NCBI RefSeq assembly: GCF_022808325.1
Contig: NZ_JALGCL010000003.1
Location: forward strand, 186,001-250,000
Source: Cognatiluteimonas sedimenti
GTDB taxonomy: Bacteria; Pseudomonadota; Gammaproteobacteria; Xanthomonadales; Xanthomonadaceae
Length of the DNA: 64,000 bases
Direction of reading: 5' to 3'
Notes under the pieces: model-generated
What the model was told of the DNA's origin: nothing
Seen by the model: the letters and a program-made list of their open reading frames with translations, nothing else
Database searches by the model: none
Made by a program: the position numbers and the translations under genes
Part shown: positions 39,323 through 48,540 of the stretch, one piece after another
Layout of the letters: every line of letters starts with the position of its first letter
Numbering within the stretch: position 1 is the stretch's first letter

Positions 39323-42300
39323 ATGAGCGGCAAGACCGATCCGGAGATCCTTTCGGCGTATTTCGCGACCATGCGCCAGTTCCTGGCGACGCAGTCGCGG
39401 GTCATGTCCGCGTTCCTCGGCCAGGCACCGGCCGCCGTGGAAACGGAGGCTCCGATGGTTTCGCTGGCGGCTGCGTTCCAGGCCGCCGCACTCGCGCCCG
39501 CGGCGCCCCAGGCGCTCGTGCCCGTGCCCGTGCCGGTCGCGGCATCGGTGCCGATCACGACGCCCGCGGTCGCGGCACCGGTCGCCGCCGCGGCTCCGGC
39601 CGAGGCCGCTGCCGCGGTTGCAGGCCATGCGGAGGGACCGTCGCGGGCCGCGCTCGTCGACCTGCTGCTCGGCCTGGTCGAGGAGAAGACCGGTTATCCG
39701 CGCGACATGGTCGGGCTGGAGCAGAACCTGGAAGCCGACCTGGGCATCGACTCGATCAAGCGCATCGAGATCGTCGGCAGCCTGCTGCAGCGGCTGCCGT
39801 CGCACCACCGTGAAGCCCTGGCGGGAGATCGCAGCCGGCTGAACACGCAGGCAAGCCTGCAGGGCATGCTCGCGGTGGTCGAGCAGGCCGCGACCGCCGC
39901 CGTGGCGCGGACGGCAGCCGACACGGCGGCCGCGGAAGCACCGGCAGCGGCCGTGGCGAGCGCCGTCGAGGTCGCGCCGCCGCGCGCGGTGATGCGCCCC
40001 CGGCGCGAACCCCTGCCGCCGCAGGCGGCCCGGCGGCTGACGCCCGGGCACTTCGTGCTCACCGGCGACCGTCTCGGCGTTGCCGCGGCGCTTGCGACCA
40101 CGCTGCGCGCGCGTGGCATCGAGGTCACCCTCATCGAACCGGCGCTGCTCGCCGACGAAGCAACCCTGCTGCAGTGGTGTGCCGGGTTCGACGCCCAGGC
40201 GATCGCCGGCATCGTCCACCTGGCCGCGCTGGGGACCCCGCCGCTGTCGCAGGAGGCCGGCCCCGCGCAATGGCGGCAGGCGCTCCAGGACCACGAGAAG
40301 TCGCTGTTCCTGCTGTTGCGGGAGCTGTGGCCACGCCTGGCCGAGGACGCGCACGTGGTCGCCGCCAGCGACCTGGGCGGCCTGTTCGGGCGCGACGGCT
40401 CCGCTGGCGACGAGCTGCGCCTGGTCGCCGGCGCGGTCGGCGCGGTGAAATCGCTGCGCGCCGAGCGCAGCAGCCTGCGGGTCAAGGCGGTGGACCTGGA
40501 GCCAGGGCGCACTGCGGCGCAGCTGGCCAGCGAACTGCTGGACGAGATCGAGCTCGATGGCGGTCGCATCGAAGTCGGCTATCCCGACGGCCAGCGCACC
40601 GTGTTCCATACCGTTGCCGAGGACGTCGTCGCGGATCCCGCGCGCGAGGCCGCGTTGTCGGAACTGGTGGTGCTTGCCACCGGCGGCGCCCGCGGCATCA
40701 CCGCCGAAGTCCTGCGCGAACTGGCGCGTCCCGGCAACACCCTGGTGCTGACCGGGCGCAGCACGCTGCCGGGGCAGGAACCGGAAGACACCGCTTCGCT
40801 GCCCGACGCCGAAGCGCTGCGCCTGCATTACGTCGCCCAGGTGCGCAGCGGCGCCGCGAAGCTGACCCCGGGCGAGATCCAGCGCCGGGTACAGGGCGTG
40901 TTGGCGCTGCGCGAAATGCGTGCCAACCTCGCCGACCTGCGCGCCGCCGGCGCCGCGGTCGAATACCACGCCATCGACGTGACCGACGAGGATGGCGTCC
41001 GCGGCCTGGTCCAGGACGTGGTCGCGCGCCATGGGCGCATCGACGGCATCGTCCACGGCGCCGGCGTGATCGAGGACAAGCTGCTGGCCGACAAGCGCAG
41101 CGACAGCTGGTCGCGCGTGGTTGAAACCAAGGTCATCGGCCTGCTGCTGCTGCAGAAGTGGGTGCATCCGTCGCGGCTGAAGTTCCTCACCGTGTTCAGC
41201 TCGGTCGCGGGACGCTACGGCAACAGCGGCCAGTCCGATTACGCGACCGCGAACGAACTGATGAACCGGATGTGCCTGGCGTTGCAGGCACGCTGGGGCG
41301 AGCGCGTGGCCGTCAGCGCGCTGTGCTGGGGGCCGTGGGGCGCGACCAAGTTCGGCGCCGGCATGGTGACCGCAGACACCGAAGCCAAGTTCGCGGCGCA
41401 GGGCGTGCGGCTGGTTTCGGCGGCACTGGGACGGCGCTTGTTCCGCGAGGAACTCGCGCGCGCCGCGGGCACGCCGGTCGAGGTGGTCTGCGGCGAAGCG
41501 CTGTGGGATTCGCGCGAAGCCGAGCTCGGCGTGATCCGTCAGCAGGCGGCGGCGATGGATGCCGCGGTGGCGACCGGCCCCTTGATCGAGGGCAGCCAGG
41601 AGCTCGCGGGTCCGGGAGGCGAGCGGATCCTGCCGCTGCTGCTCGACCCGCGACGCCACCGCTACCTGCACGAGCACGTGCTCGACGGCAAGCCGGTGCT
41701 GCCGGCCGCGGTCGCGCTGGAGCTGATGGCCGAGGCCGCGCGCACGCTGTGGCCGGGCTGGCGCGTGGTCGAGGTGCGTGAGCACAAGCTGCTCAAGGGC
41801 GTGGAACTCAGCGGCCTGGCGCTGGAAGGCGCGGCGCGCAACCTGCAGGTCCGGATCGCGCCGCCGCCCTATGGCAGCAGCGAAGGCTTCGACGTCGTGG
41901 CGTCGCTGCAGAGCGAGCTCGGCGGCGGTCGCGCCATGACCCACTACCGCTGCGTGGTGCGGCTGGAACAGCTGCTGCCGCCGGCGGCGCGCGCCGAGCG
42001 CGTGTTCCACGACGACAAGGCGCTGGCCGTGGCCAAGGCCTACGACGAATGGCTGTTCCATGGCCCGCGCTTCCAGGTCATCGAAGACATCGACGGACTG
42101 TCGCCGGCGGGCGCGGGCGCGCGCGTGCGCAGTACGCAACCGGCGCAGTGGCTCGACGATGCCGCGGCGGATGCGCCTGCGTGGATCTTCGACCCCGGCC
42201 TGCTGGACGCAGCCGCACAGATGGCGTGGCTGTGGTCGCGCGCCTATCGCGACGAATCGGCGCTGCCGACCCGTTTCGGGCGCGTGGTGCGCTATCGGGA

Positions 42301-42496
42301 CCGGTTCCCCGCGCGCCTGCACATGCAGTACACCCGGATCCCCACCGACGATCCGACCCTGATCCGCGGCAACGTGCTGTTCCTCGACGAGCACGGCGAG
42401 GCGGTCATGGCGATCGAGGAACTCGACAGCGTGGCCAGCGCCGCGCTCAACCGCTTCGGCGGCACGGCACGGGAGGCGGCGCATGTCGCGGCTTGA
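39323..42496 (+). CDS. Lipid synthase PKS2: ACP-KR-DH
   Basis: A 1057-aa synthase subunit. It opens with the helix SAYFATMRQFLATQSRVMSA also seen before the PKS1 ACP, then an Ala/Pro linker. The ACP has Ser144 in DLGIDSIKR. A ketoreductase follows with the NADPH loop TGGARGI (453-459) and catalytic Tyr640 (SDYATANE) in the large PfaA-like form. The C-terminal hotdog dehydratase has His785 in HVLDGKPVLP and Asp962 in LLDAAAQ. There is no KS or AT, so it must work on chains made by PKS1 and PKS3. It begins 28 bp after the exporter gene and overlaps PKS3 by 14 bp. Confidence 0.9.
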   Translation: MSGKTDPEILSAYFATMRQFLATQSRVMSAFLGQAPAAVETEAPMVSLAAAFQAAALAPAAPQALVPVPVPVAASVPITTPAVAAPVAAAAPAEAAAAVAGHAEGPSRAALVDLLLGLVEEKTGYPRDMVGLEQNLEADLGIDSIKRIEIVGSLLQRLPSHHREALAGDRSRLNTQASLQGMLAVVEQAATAAVARTAADTAAAEAPAAAVASAVEVAPPRAVMRPRREPLPPQAARRLTPGHFVLTGDRLGVAAALATTLRARGIEVTLIEPALLADEATLLQWCAGFDAQAIAGIVHLAALGTPPLSQEAGPAQWRQALQDHEKSLFLLLRELWPRLAEDAHVVAASDLGGLFGRDGSAGDELRLVAGAVGAVKSLRAERSSLRVKAVDLEPGRTAAQLASELLDEIELDGGRIEVGYPDGQRTVFHTVAEDVVADPAREAALSELVVLATGGARGITAEVLRELARPGNTLVLTGRSTLPGQEPEDTASLPDAEALRLHYVAQVRSGAAKLTPGEIQRRVQGVLALREMRANLADLRAAGAAVEYHAIDVTDEDGVRGLVQDVVARHGRIDGIVHGAGVIEDKLLADKRSDSWSRVVETKVIGLLLLQKWVHPSRLKFLTVFSSVAGRYGNSGQSDYATANELMNRMCLALQARWGERVAVSALCWGPWGATKFGAGMVTADTEAKFAAQGVRLVSAALGRRLFREELARAAGTPVEVVCGEALWDSREAELGVIRQQAAAMDAAVATGPLIEGSQELAGPGGERILPLLLDPRRHRYLHEHVLDGKPVLPAAVALELMAEAARTLWPGWRVVEVREHKLLKGVELSGLALEGAARNLQVRIAPPPYGSSEGFDVVASLQSELGGGRAMTHYRCVVRLEQLLPPAARAERVFHDDKALAVAKAYDEWLFHGPRFQVIEDIDGLSPAGAGARVRSTQPAQWLDDAAADAPAWIFDPGLLDAAAQMAWLWSRAYRDESALPTRFGRVVRYRDRFPARLHMQYTRIPTDDPTLIRGNVLFLDEHGEAVMAIEELDSVASAALNRFGGTAREAAHVAA

Positions 42497-45400
42497 ACCG
42501 GTGGGCCCGGCCCCGGCCATTGCCGATGCGGGATCCGCGCAGGCCGCGGCGGCATCCACGCCGATCGCGATCATCGGCATGGCCTGCATCTTTCCGCAGG
42601 CGCCGGACCTGCACGGGTTCTGGAACAACGTGCTCGAGGGCGTGGATGCGATCGGCGAACCGGTCGCGGACTGGGGCGCGCAGCGTTACCTGGAGGCCGG
42701 GCGGATCAAGACCCCGTTCGGCGGCTACCTGAAGGACCTGTATCGCTTCGACCCGCGCGAGTTCGGGATCATGCCGAACTCGGTGGCCGGCGGCGAGACC
42801 GACCAGTACCTGGCGTTGCGCGTCGCGCGCGATGCGCTGGCCGACGCCGGTTACCTCGATCCCGCCGCCGACCATTCGGAAACCGGCATCGTGCTCGGCC
42901 ACAGCGCCTACCTGCATGCCGGCCAGGTCACCGTCATCCAGAACAACATCGTCCTCGACCAGACCATGGACCTGGTCCGTGCGGCGATCCCGCACATGGG
43001 CGAGGACGCGCTGCGCGAACTGCGCGGCATGCTGCAGAAGAAGCTGCCGCCCACCAACGCCGACAACGCGCCCGGCCTGGTCCCGAACATGATGACCGGG
43101 CGCATCGCCAACCGGCTCGACCTGCGCGGGCCGAACTACGTGCTCGACGCGGCCTGCGCCTCGTCGCTGCTGGCGGTGGCCGCGGCCGCCGACGAACTGC
43201 GCGCCGGGCGCAGCCGGATGATGCTCGCCGGTGGCGTCAACGCAACCCTGCCCGCCGACGTCAACGCCAGCTTCACCCAGCTCGGCGCGCTCAGCGCGCG
43301 CGGCAAGGTGCGCCCGTTCGAGGCCGGCAGCGACGGCACCCTGCTCGGCGAGGGCCTGGGCGTGGTGGTGCTCAAGCGCCTGGACGACGCCATCGCCGAC
43401 AACGACCGCGTGTACGCGGTATTGCGCGGCGTCGGCCATTCCAGCGACGGCCGCGGCACCGGCCTGCTCGCGCCCAGCCACGACGGCGAAACCCTCGCGA
43501 TGCGCCGCGCGTACGCGGCGACCGGCGTCGATCCGGCCACCGTCGACCTGGTCGAGGCGCATGGCACCGGCATCCCGCTGGGCGACCAGACCGAGATTGC
43601 CTCGCTCAAGTCGGTGTTCGGCGGGCGCAGCGCGCCGGTCGGCACCAAGGCGCTGGGCTCGGTCAAGTCGATGATCAGCCACTGCATCCCGGCCGCGGGC
43701 ATCGCCAGCCTGATCAAGATGTCGCTGGCGCTGCACCACCGCACGCTGCCACCGACGCTGTGCGACCGGGTCAATCCCGAACTGGGCATCGACCAGACCC
43801 CGTTCTACGTCAATACCCGCACCGCGCCGTGGATGGCGCCGCCCGGGCAGCCGCGCCGCGCCGCGGTCAATTCCTTCGGCTTCGGCGGCATCAACGCCCA
43901 CGCGATCCTCGAGCAGGCGCCGGAAGCGGCGCGCGTGCCGGGGCAGATGACCGACTGGCCGGCGGAACTGTTCGTGCTGTCGGCCGACAGCGCCGCGGCG
44001 CTGGAGCAGAAACTCGAGCGCCTGGCCGCTACGGTCGAGCGCAATCCGTCCTGGCGCCTGCCGCAGATCGCGGCGGCGCTGGTGCAGGAAGATGCAGGCG
44101 CCGGGCATCGGGTCGCGATCATCGCCAAGGATGCGAAGACACTGGCCAGCGGCATCGGCCAGGCGCTGTCGAAGGTGCGTGCAGGCAACGTCGGCGCGGG
44201 CCCGGGCGGCCGTGGCCGCGTGTTCTACGACCACCGCCGCAACGACGGCAAGCTCGCCTTCGTCTTCCCTGGCGAAGGCTCGCAATACCCGCACATGCTC
44301 GCCGACCTGGCGCTGTGCTTCGACGAGGTGCGCCAGTGGCTGGATTTCTGGCGCGGCCTGTACGGCCTGCCGGCCGGCGAGGCGCGTACCGACATCGTGT
44401 TCCCGAGCAGCGAAGTCGACGACGCGCGCCGCGCGTTGCTCGAGGAGCGCCTGCACGCGATGGACGTGGGGTCCGAGGCGGTGTTCGTCGGCGGCATGGC
44501 GATGCACGCGCTGTTGTCCTCGCTCGGCGTGCGCGCCGACGTGATGCTCGGCCACAGTTCCGGCGAGTCGGCAGCGCTGGCCGCCTGCGGCGCCAACGCC
44601 GCGTCCAGCGCACAGGAACTGGCCGACTGCATCAGCAGGCACTACGCGGTCTACGACGCATTGCTGCAGTCCGGCAAGATTCCGGTTGGCGCGCTGCTTG
44701 CCGTCGGCGCACTGCCGGCGGAAGAGGTCGACCGCTACCTCGCGCAGCAGGGCCGCGACGTCCAGGTGGCGATGGACAACTGCAGCAACCAGATGGTGCT
44801 GTACGGCAGCGCCGCCGACATCGCCCACGTGCAGGACGGCCTCGCGCATCTGGGTGCCATCTGCATGCCGCTGCCGTTCGACCGCGGCTACCACACCCCC
44901 GCGTTCGCCGAAGTCAGCGCTGCGTTCGAGCAGTACTACGGGGACATCGGCCTGGAGCGGCCGAAGCTGCCCTTGTATTCCTGCGCGTCGGTCGGGCTGT
45001 TCCCGGACGACCCGGCGCAGGTGCGCGCGCTGGCCGCGGGGCAATGGTCGCAGAAGGTTCGCTTCCGCGAGACCATCCGCCGGATGCACGACGACGGCGT
45101 GCGCGTGTTCGTCGAGGTCGGCCCGTCGGGCAACCTCACCGCTTTCGTCAACGATATCCTCGCCGACCGCGACTGCCTGGCGTTGTCGAGCAACGTGCGC
45201 CGCAGGAACGGCGTCGAGCAGCTGCTGGCGACGCTCGCGCAGCTCTACGTCGCCGGCCGCGAGCTCGACCTCGGCAAGTTGTACGGCCGGCGTGAACTTG
45301 TTGCCGTCGACCTCGACGCTACCGCCAGCGTGCGCCAGCCGCCGGTGCTGGACAACACCATGCCGATGGTGCGGTTGAACGAGGACGAACGCGAGCAGGT

Positions 45401-47366
45401 CCGCAGGCTAGCGCAGGCGCCGTCGCCGGCGGGCGTCGCGGCGGCCGTCGCGCCGGCGGCAACGGCCGCCGGCGTGGCCGAAGCCGACGCGGCCGGCGCC
45501 ATGCCGCCAGTCGCTGCGCCGGCGCCGGACGACGATGGCCGCGCGCGCGTCATGTCCGAGTACTTCGACATCATGCGCGACTTCCTGGACCAGCAGCGCG
45601 GCCTGATGGAAGCACTGCCGCATGCAGCCGCTGTGGGCATGCCGCAGGCGGCGGAAACACTGCACGACGTCGACAGCCGGACGCCGTTGCTGGACCACAT
45701 CATCGAGCACGACGACGCGCACCTGTTGGCCGCTTGCCACGTCAGCCTCGAGCACGACCAGTTCATCCGCGACCACGTGCTTTCCGGCCCGGTATCGGAA
45801 AGCGATCCGGACCTGTTCGGGTTGGCCTGCGTGCCGTTCATGGTCAGCCTGGAACTGATGGCCGAGGCCTGCGCGGCGCTGGCGGGTCGCTACGACGTCA
45901 GCGTGATCGAGAACGTCAAGGCCTTCGACTGGATCGCGCTCGACGACGGCGCGCTCGACGTCGAGGTGCATGCGCGCGTGATCGACCGCGCGCGCAACCA
46001 CTATGCCGCGCATGTGACCACGCCGCGCGGGATCGCGGTCAGCGCCGAGTTCCGCTTCGAGCGCGACTGGCAACTGGCCGAAGTGGCGCCGCTGGCCGAC
46101 CCGCGGCCCTGGAACATCCACGTGCCGAGCCTGTACACCACCGACCGCCATGCCATGTTCCATGGCCCGGTGTTCCAGAGCATCCGCGAAATCCTCGCCT
46201 GGGACGACACCGGCATCGACGTGCGCCTGAGCGAGGTCGGGCTCGCGGACTTCTTCGCCCCCGGGCATACGCCGCAACTGGTGCTCAACCCGGTGCTGCT
46301 CGACGCCCTGAGCCAGGTCGCGCCGTGCTGGCTGGTGCAGTACGTGGGCCCGGAATTCCATTCCTTCCCCTCGCACATCGACCGCATCGAGCTGTACGAA
46401 CCGTGCCCGGCCGACCGCGAAGGCGTGGTGGTGCGCGGGCGCCAGCGCCCGGCCGACGGCGTCAGCACCGACATCAACGCCCCGCGCGACTGGCAGTTCG
46501 ACTGCGTTGACGGCGAGGGCCGGGTGCTGTTGCGCTGCCGCGCGATGGGCAACCTGTTCTTCCGGGTGCCGCCGAGCTACCACATGGCGCGCGTCAACCC
46601 GCTGCAGGGCTTTCTCGGCGCGCCGGCCGAGCCGCTGGCCGTGGACGGCGTGGCGTTGTGGGAACTGCCGCTGATCCCGGGGGAGCTGTGCACGCAGTCC
46701 GGCGGGATCTGCATGCGCGTGCTTGCGCACGTGCTGTTGAGCGAACAGGAACGCGGGCAGTGGCGGGTGCTGCAGGGTTCGGTGCGCCGGCATCGCGAAT
46801 GGCTTTCCGGGCGCGCCGCGCTGAAGGAAGCGGTGCGCTGCTGGATCCACGCGCAGACCGGGCAACTGCTGTACTCGGCCGACATCGTGGTGCTGCACGA
46901 CGAGCATGGGGCGCCGTACGTCGACGGCTGGTGGAACGGTTCGCTGGTCGATGCGCCGCGGGTTTCGCTGTCGCACAGCGGCGAGTCGTGCCTGGTGGCG
47001 CTGGCGTCGCCGGACGTGCCTGTCGGCGTCGACCTGGAGGGCCTGGGGCGCGTCAAGCAGCCCGAGCTGGTCGCGCAGTCGCTGGCCCCGCACGAGCAGG
47101 GTCTGGTCTACGGGCTTGCCGGCGCCGCGCTCGAGGAACGCGTCCTGCGCCTGTGGTGCGCCAAGGAAGCCGCCGCCAAGTGCCTGGGCATCGGGCTGCA
47201 GGGCGAACCGGCCGGTTTCGCCATCCGCCAGGCGGACGCTGCCTGCGAAAACATGCGGGTGGAGCATCCCCTGGGCATGGTCGACACCCGGGTCGTGCGC
47301 CGCGGCGACACCATCATCGCGGTGGCGACGCCTGCGATCATGACGGACATGGAGGCCTACGCATGA
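42483..47366 (+). CDS. Lipid synthase PKS3: KS-AT-DH with fused phosphopantetheinyl transferase
   Basis: A 1627-aa synthase subunit. KS has Cys225 (DAACASS), His360 (EAHGTGI) and His400, the latter in MISHC rather than the usual IGHT. AT has VFPGEGSQY and Ser692 in GHSSGE. The repeated helix YFDIMRDFLDQQ begins at residue 1027. A hotdog dehydratase has His1098 (DHVLSG) and Asp1274 (LLDALSQ). The last roughly 240 residues are an Sfp-type PPTase: VGVDLE (Asp1517, Glu1519) and WCAKEAAAK (Glu1562). No ACP is present. GGAGG precedes ATG 42483. The built-in PPTase would activate the ACPs of PKS1 and PKS2, as in enediyne PKSs. Confidence 0.9.
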   Translation: MSRLEPVGPAPAIADAGSAQAAAASTPIAIIGMACIFPQAPDLHGFWNNVLEGVDAIGEPVADWGAQRYLEAGRIKTPFGGYLKDLYRFDPREFGIMPNSVAGGETDQYLALRVARDALADAGYLDPAADHSETGIVLGHSAYLHAGQVTVIQNNIVLDQTMDLVRAAIPHMGEDALRELRGMLQKKLPPTNADNAPGLVPNMMTGRIANRLDLRGPNYVLDAACASSLLAVAAAADELRAGRSRMMLAGGVNATLPADVNASFTQLGALSARGKVRPFEAGSDGTLLGEGLGVVVLKRLDDAIADNDRVYAVLRGVGHSSDGRGTGLLAPSHDGETLAMRRAYAATGVDPATVDLVEAHGTGIPLGDQTEIASLKSVFGGRSAPVGTKALGSVKSMISHCIPAAGIASLIKMSLALHHRTLPPTLCDRVNPELGIDQTPFYVNTRTAPWMAPPGQPRRAAVNSFGFGGINAHAILEQAPEAARVPGQMTDWPAELFVLSADSAAALEQKLERLAATVERNPSWRLPQIAAALVQEDAGAGHRVAIIAKDAKTLASGIGQALSKVRAGNVGAGPGGRGRVFYDHRRNDGKLAFVFPGEGSQYPHMLADLALCFDEVRQWLDFWRGLYGLPAGEARTDIVFPSSEVDDARRALLEERLHAMDVGSEAVFVGGMAMHALLSSLGVRADVMLGHSSGESAALAACGANAASSAQELADCISRHYAVYDALLQSGKIPVGALLAVGALPAEEVDRYLAQQGRDVQVAMDNCSNQMVLYGSAADIAHVQDGLAHLGAICMPLPFDRGYHTPAFAEVSAAFEQYYGDIGLERPKLPLYSCASVGLFPDDPAQVRALAAGQWSQKVRFRETIRRMHDDGVRVFVEVGPSGNLTAFVNDILADRDCLALSSNVRRRNGVEQLLATLAQLYVAGRELDLGKLYGRRELVAVDLDATASVRQPPVLDNTMPMVRLNEDEREQVRRLAQAPSPAGVAAAVAPAATAAGVAEADAAGAMPPVAAPAPDDDGRARVMSEYFDIMRDFLDQQRGLMEALPHAAAVGMPQAAETLHDVDSRTPLLDHIIEHDDAHLLAACHVSLEHDQFIRDHVLSGPVSESDPDLFGLACVPFMVSLELMAEACAALAGRYDVSVIENVKAFDWIALDDGALDVEVHARVIDRARNHYAAHVTTPRGIAVSAEFRFERDWQLAEVAPLADPRPWNIHVPSLYTTDRHAMFHGPVFQSIREILAWDDTGIDVRLSEVGLADFFAPGHTPQLVLNPVLLDALSQVAPCWLVQYVGPEFHSFPSHIDRIELYEPCPADREGVVVRGRQRPADGVSTDINAPRDWQFDCVDGEGRVLLRCRAMGNLFFRVPPSYHMARVNPLQGFLGAPAEPLAVDGVALWELPLIPGELCTQSGGICMRVLAHVLLSEQERGQWRVLQGSVRRHREWLSGRAALKEAVRCWIHAQTGQLLYSADIVVLHDEHGAPYVDGWWNGSLVDAPRVSLSHSGESCLVALASPDVPVGVDLEGLGRVKQPELVAQSLAPHEQGLVYGLAGAALEERVLRLWCAKEAAAKCLGIGLQGEPAGFAIRQADAACENMRVEHPLGMVDTRVVRRGDTIIAVATPAIMTDMEAYA

Positions 47367-47473
47367 ACACCCCGCGCCCGCGCGCCGCGCACGTCGAAAC
47401 GCTGCGCGCCACCAGCGCCGCCAGCATCGGCGCAACGACCACGCAGCGGCCGCTGCGCGGAAACAGGAAGTAG
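47363..47473 (+). CDS. Possible 36-aa bridging peptide after PKS3
   Basis: Short basic ORF (MNTPRPRAAHVETLRATSAA...) starting by ATGA overlap with the PKS3 stop and ending 2 bp before the GTG of the next gene. Like the ORF before PKS1 it may serve to carry ribosomes across a gap. No recognised family. Confidence 0.35.
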   Translation: MNTPRPRAAHVETLRATSAASIGATTTQRPLRGNRK

Positions 47474-47475
47474 TC

Positions 47476-48540
47476 GTGCCGACAGCGATCGTCAACGGGG
47501 TGCGCTTGAACTACGTCCAGGCCGACGACGGCGGCGATGGCGTGCGCGAGGACCTGGTCATGGTCCATGGCCTGGCCACCAACCTCGCGTTCTGGTACCT
47601 GCCGTTCGCGCCCGAGTTCGCGCGCCGCTTTCGCGTGACCCTGCTCGACCTGCGCGGCCACGGCCGCTCGGACATGCCGGCCGACGGCTATTCGCCCGGC
47701 GTCATGGCGCGTGACCTCGCCGGGCTGCTGGACCACCTGCACATCGACCGGGCGCATTTCATCGCCCACAGCTTCGGCGGCGTGGTGGCCTTGAAGCTCG
47801 CCTGCGAACAACCGCGCCGTGTCAGCAGCCTGGTGCTCGCCGATTGCCACATCGCGGCGGTGCGCAGGCTCGAGGCGGACCAGCAGTGGCGCTACGGCCG
47901 CGAGCTACAGCCGATCCTGGACCGGCACGGCCTCGACCTGGATACCCAGGACCCCTACTTCGGCTACCACCTGATCACGCGCATGGCGCAGTGGCAGCTG
48001 CAGGGCGCCAGCGTGCCGGAGGAACTGGCCGAACTGGTCAGTCCGCTGATGGGCAGGTCGGCGCGGCGCACCGCGCAGCAATGGCTCACCCTGATGGACA
48101 CGACGTCCGCGCGGGCGCAGATGATGGGCGACGACGGCCTGGCACTGTCGGAACTGCGCGCGCTGCGCTGCCCGATGCTGGCGCTGTACGGCGACAACTC
48201 GCATGCCCGCCTGACCGGCGAAGCCCTGCTGGACGTGTGGCCGCAGGCCGAGTTCCGGCGCGTGCGCGATGCCGGGCACTTCTTCCCGGTATCGCGGCCG
48301 CTGGCGGTGATCTCCGATTGCGAACGCTTCTGGGGCGGCGATTTTTCCGCCGAGCGCCGGCGCAACCGCGCCGGCGAGGCGCGCCGCAACTACATCCGCG
48401 GCGATCGCGTCTTCATGGAGGACGGCGCCTGGTACTTCATGACCCGGGAACAATGCCGCATGGGGCCGTTCGCCAATCGCGACGATGCGTACGCGGAAAT
48501 CGCGGCGATGTTCGCGCCGGCACCGGCGGTGACGGCATGA
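47476..48540 (+). CDS. Alpha/beta hydrolase with C-terminal add-on domain
   Basis: A 354-aa protein from GTG 47476. The hydrolase core (about 1-280) has MVHGLATN, DLRGHGRSDMP, nucleophile Ser99 in AHSFGG, LALYGDNSH and DAGHFFP for the acid and base. A C-terminal segment (about 295-350, RNYIRGDRVFMEDGAWYFMT then REQCRMGPF) resembles small DUF6316-type domains; this is from memory. Being immediately after PKS3 and cytoplasmic, it may release or edit acyl chains as a thioesterase. It overlaps the next gene by ATGA. Confidence 0.82.
   Translation: MPTAIVNGVRLNYVQADDGGDGVREDLVMVHGLATNLAFWYLPFAPEFARRFRVTLLDLRGHGRSDMPADGYSPGVMARDLAGLLDHLHIDRAHFIAHSFGGVVALKLACEQPRRVSSLVLADCHIAAVRRLEADQQWRYGRELQPILDRHGLDLDTQDPYFGYHLITRMAQWQLQGASVPEELAELVSPLMGRSARRTAQQWLTLMDTTSARAQMMGDDGLALSELRALRCPMLALYGDNSHARLTGEALLDVWPQAEFRRVRDAGHFFPVSRPLAVISDCERFWGGDFSAERRRNRAGEARRNYIRGDRVFMEDGAWYFMTREQCRMGPFANRDDAYAEIAAMFAPAPAVTA

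Noticed and set aside
39251-42628. A 1125-codon minus-strand frame opposite PKS2
   Set aside because: Shadow of PKS2, with no start context and no family features.
43668-43700. MISHC in place of IGHT in the PKS3 ketosynthase
   Set aside because: The catalytic His400 and Cys225 remain, so calling it a chain-length-factor or dead KS is not justified from sequence alone.
45774-45860. Insertion in the PKS3 dehydratase between DHVLSG and the following proline
   Set aside because: Considered as a sign of inactivation, but His1098 and Asp1274 are kept, and I recall similar spacing in other PUFA-like dehydratases, so it is not evidence of a defect.
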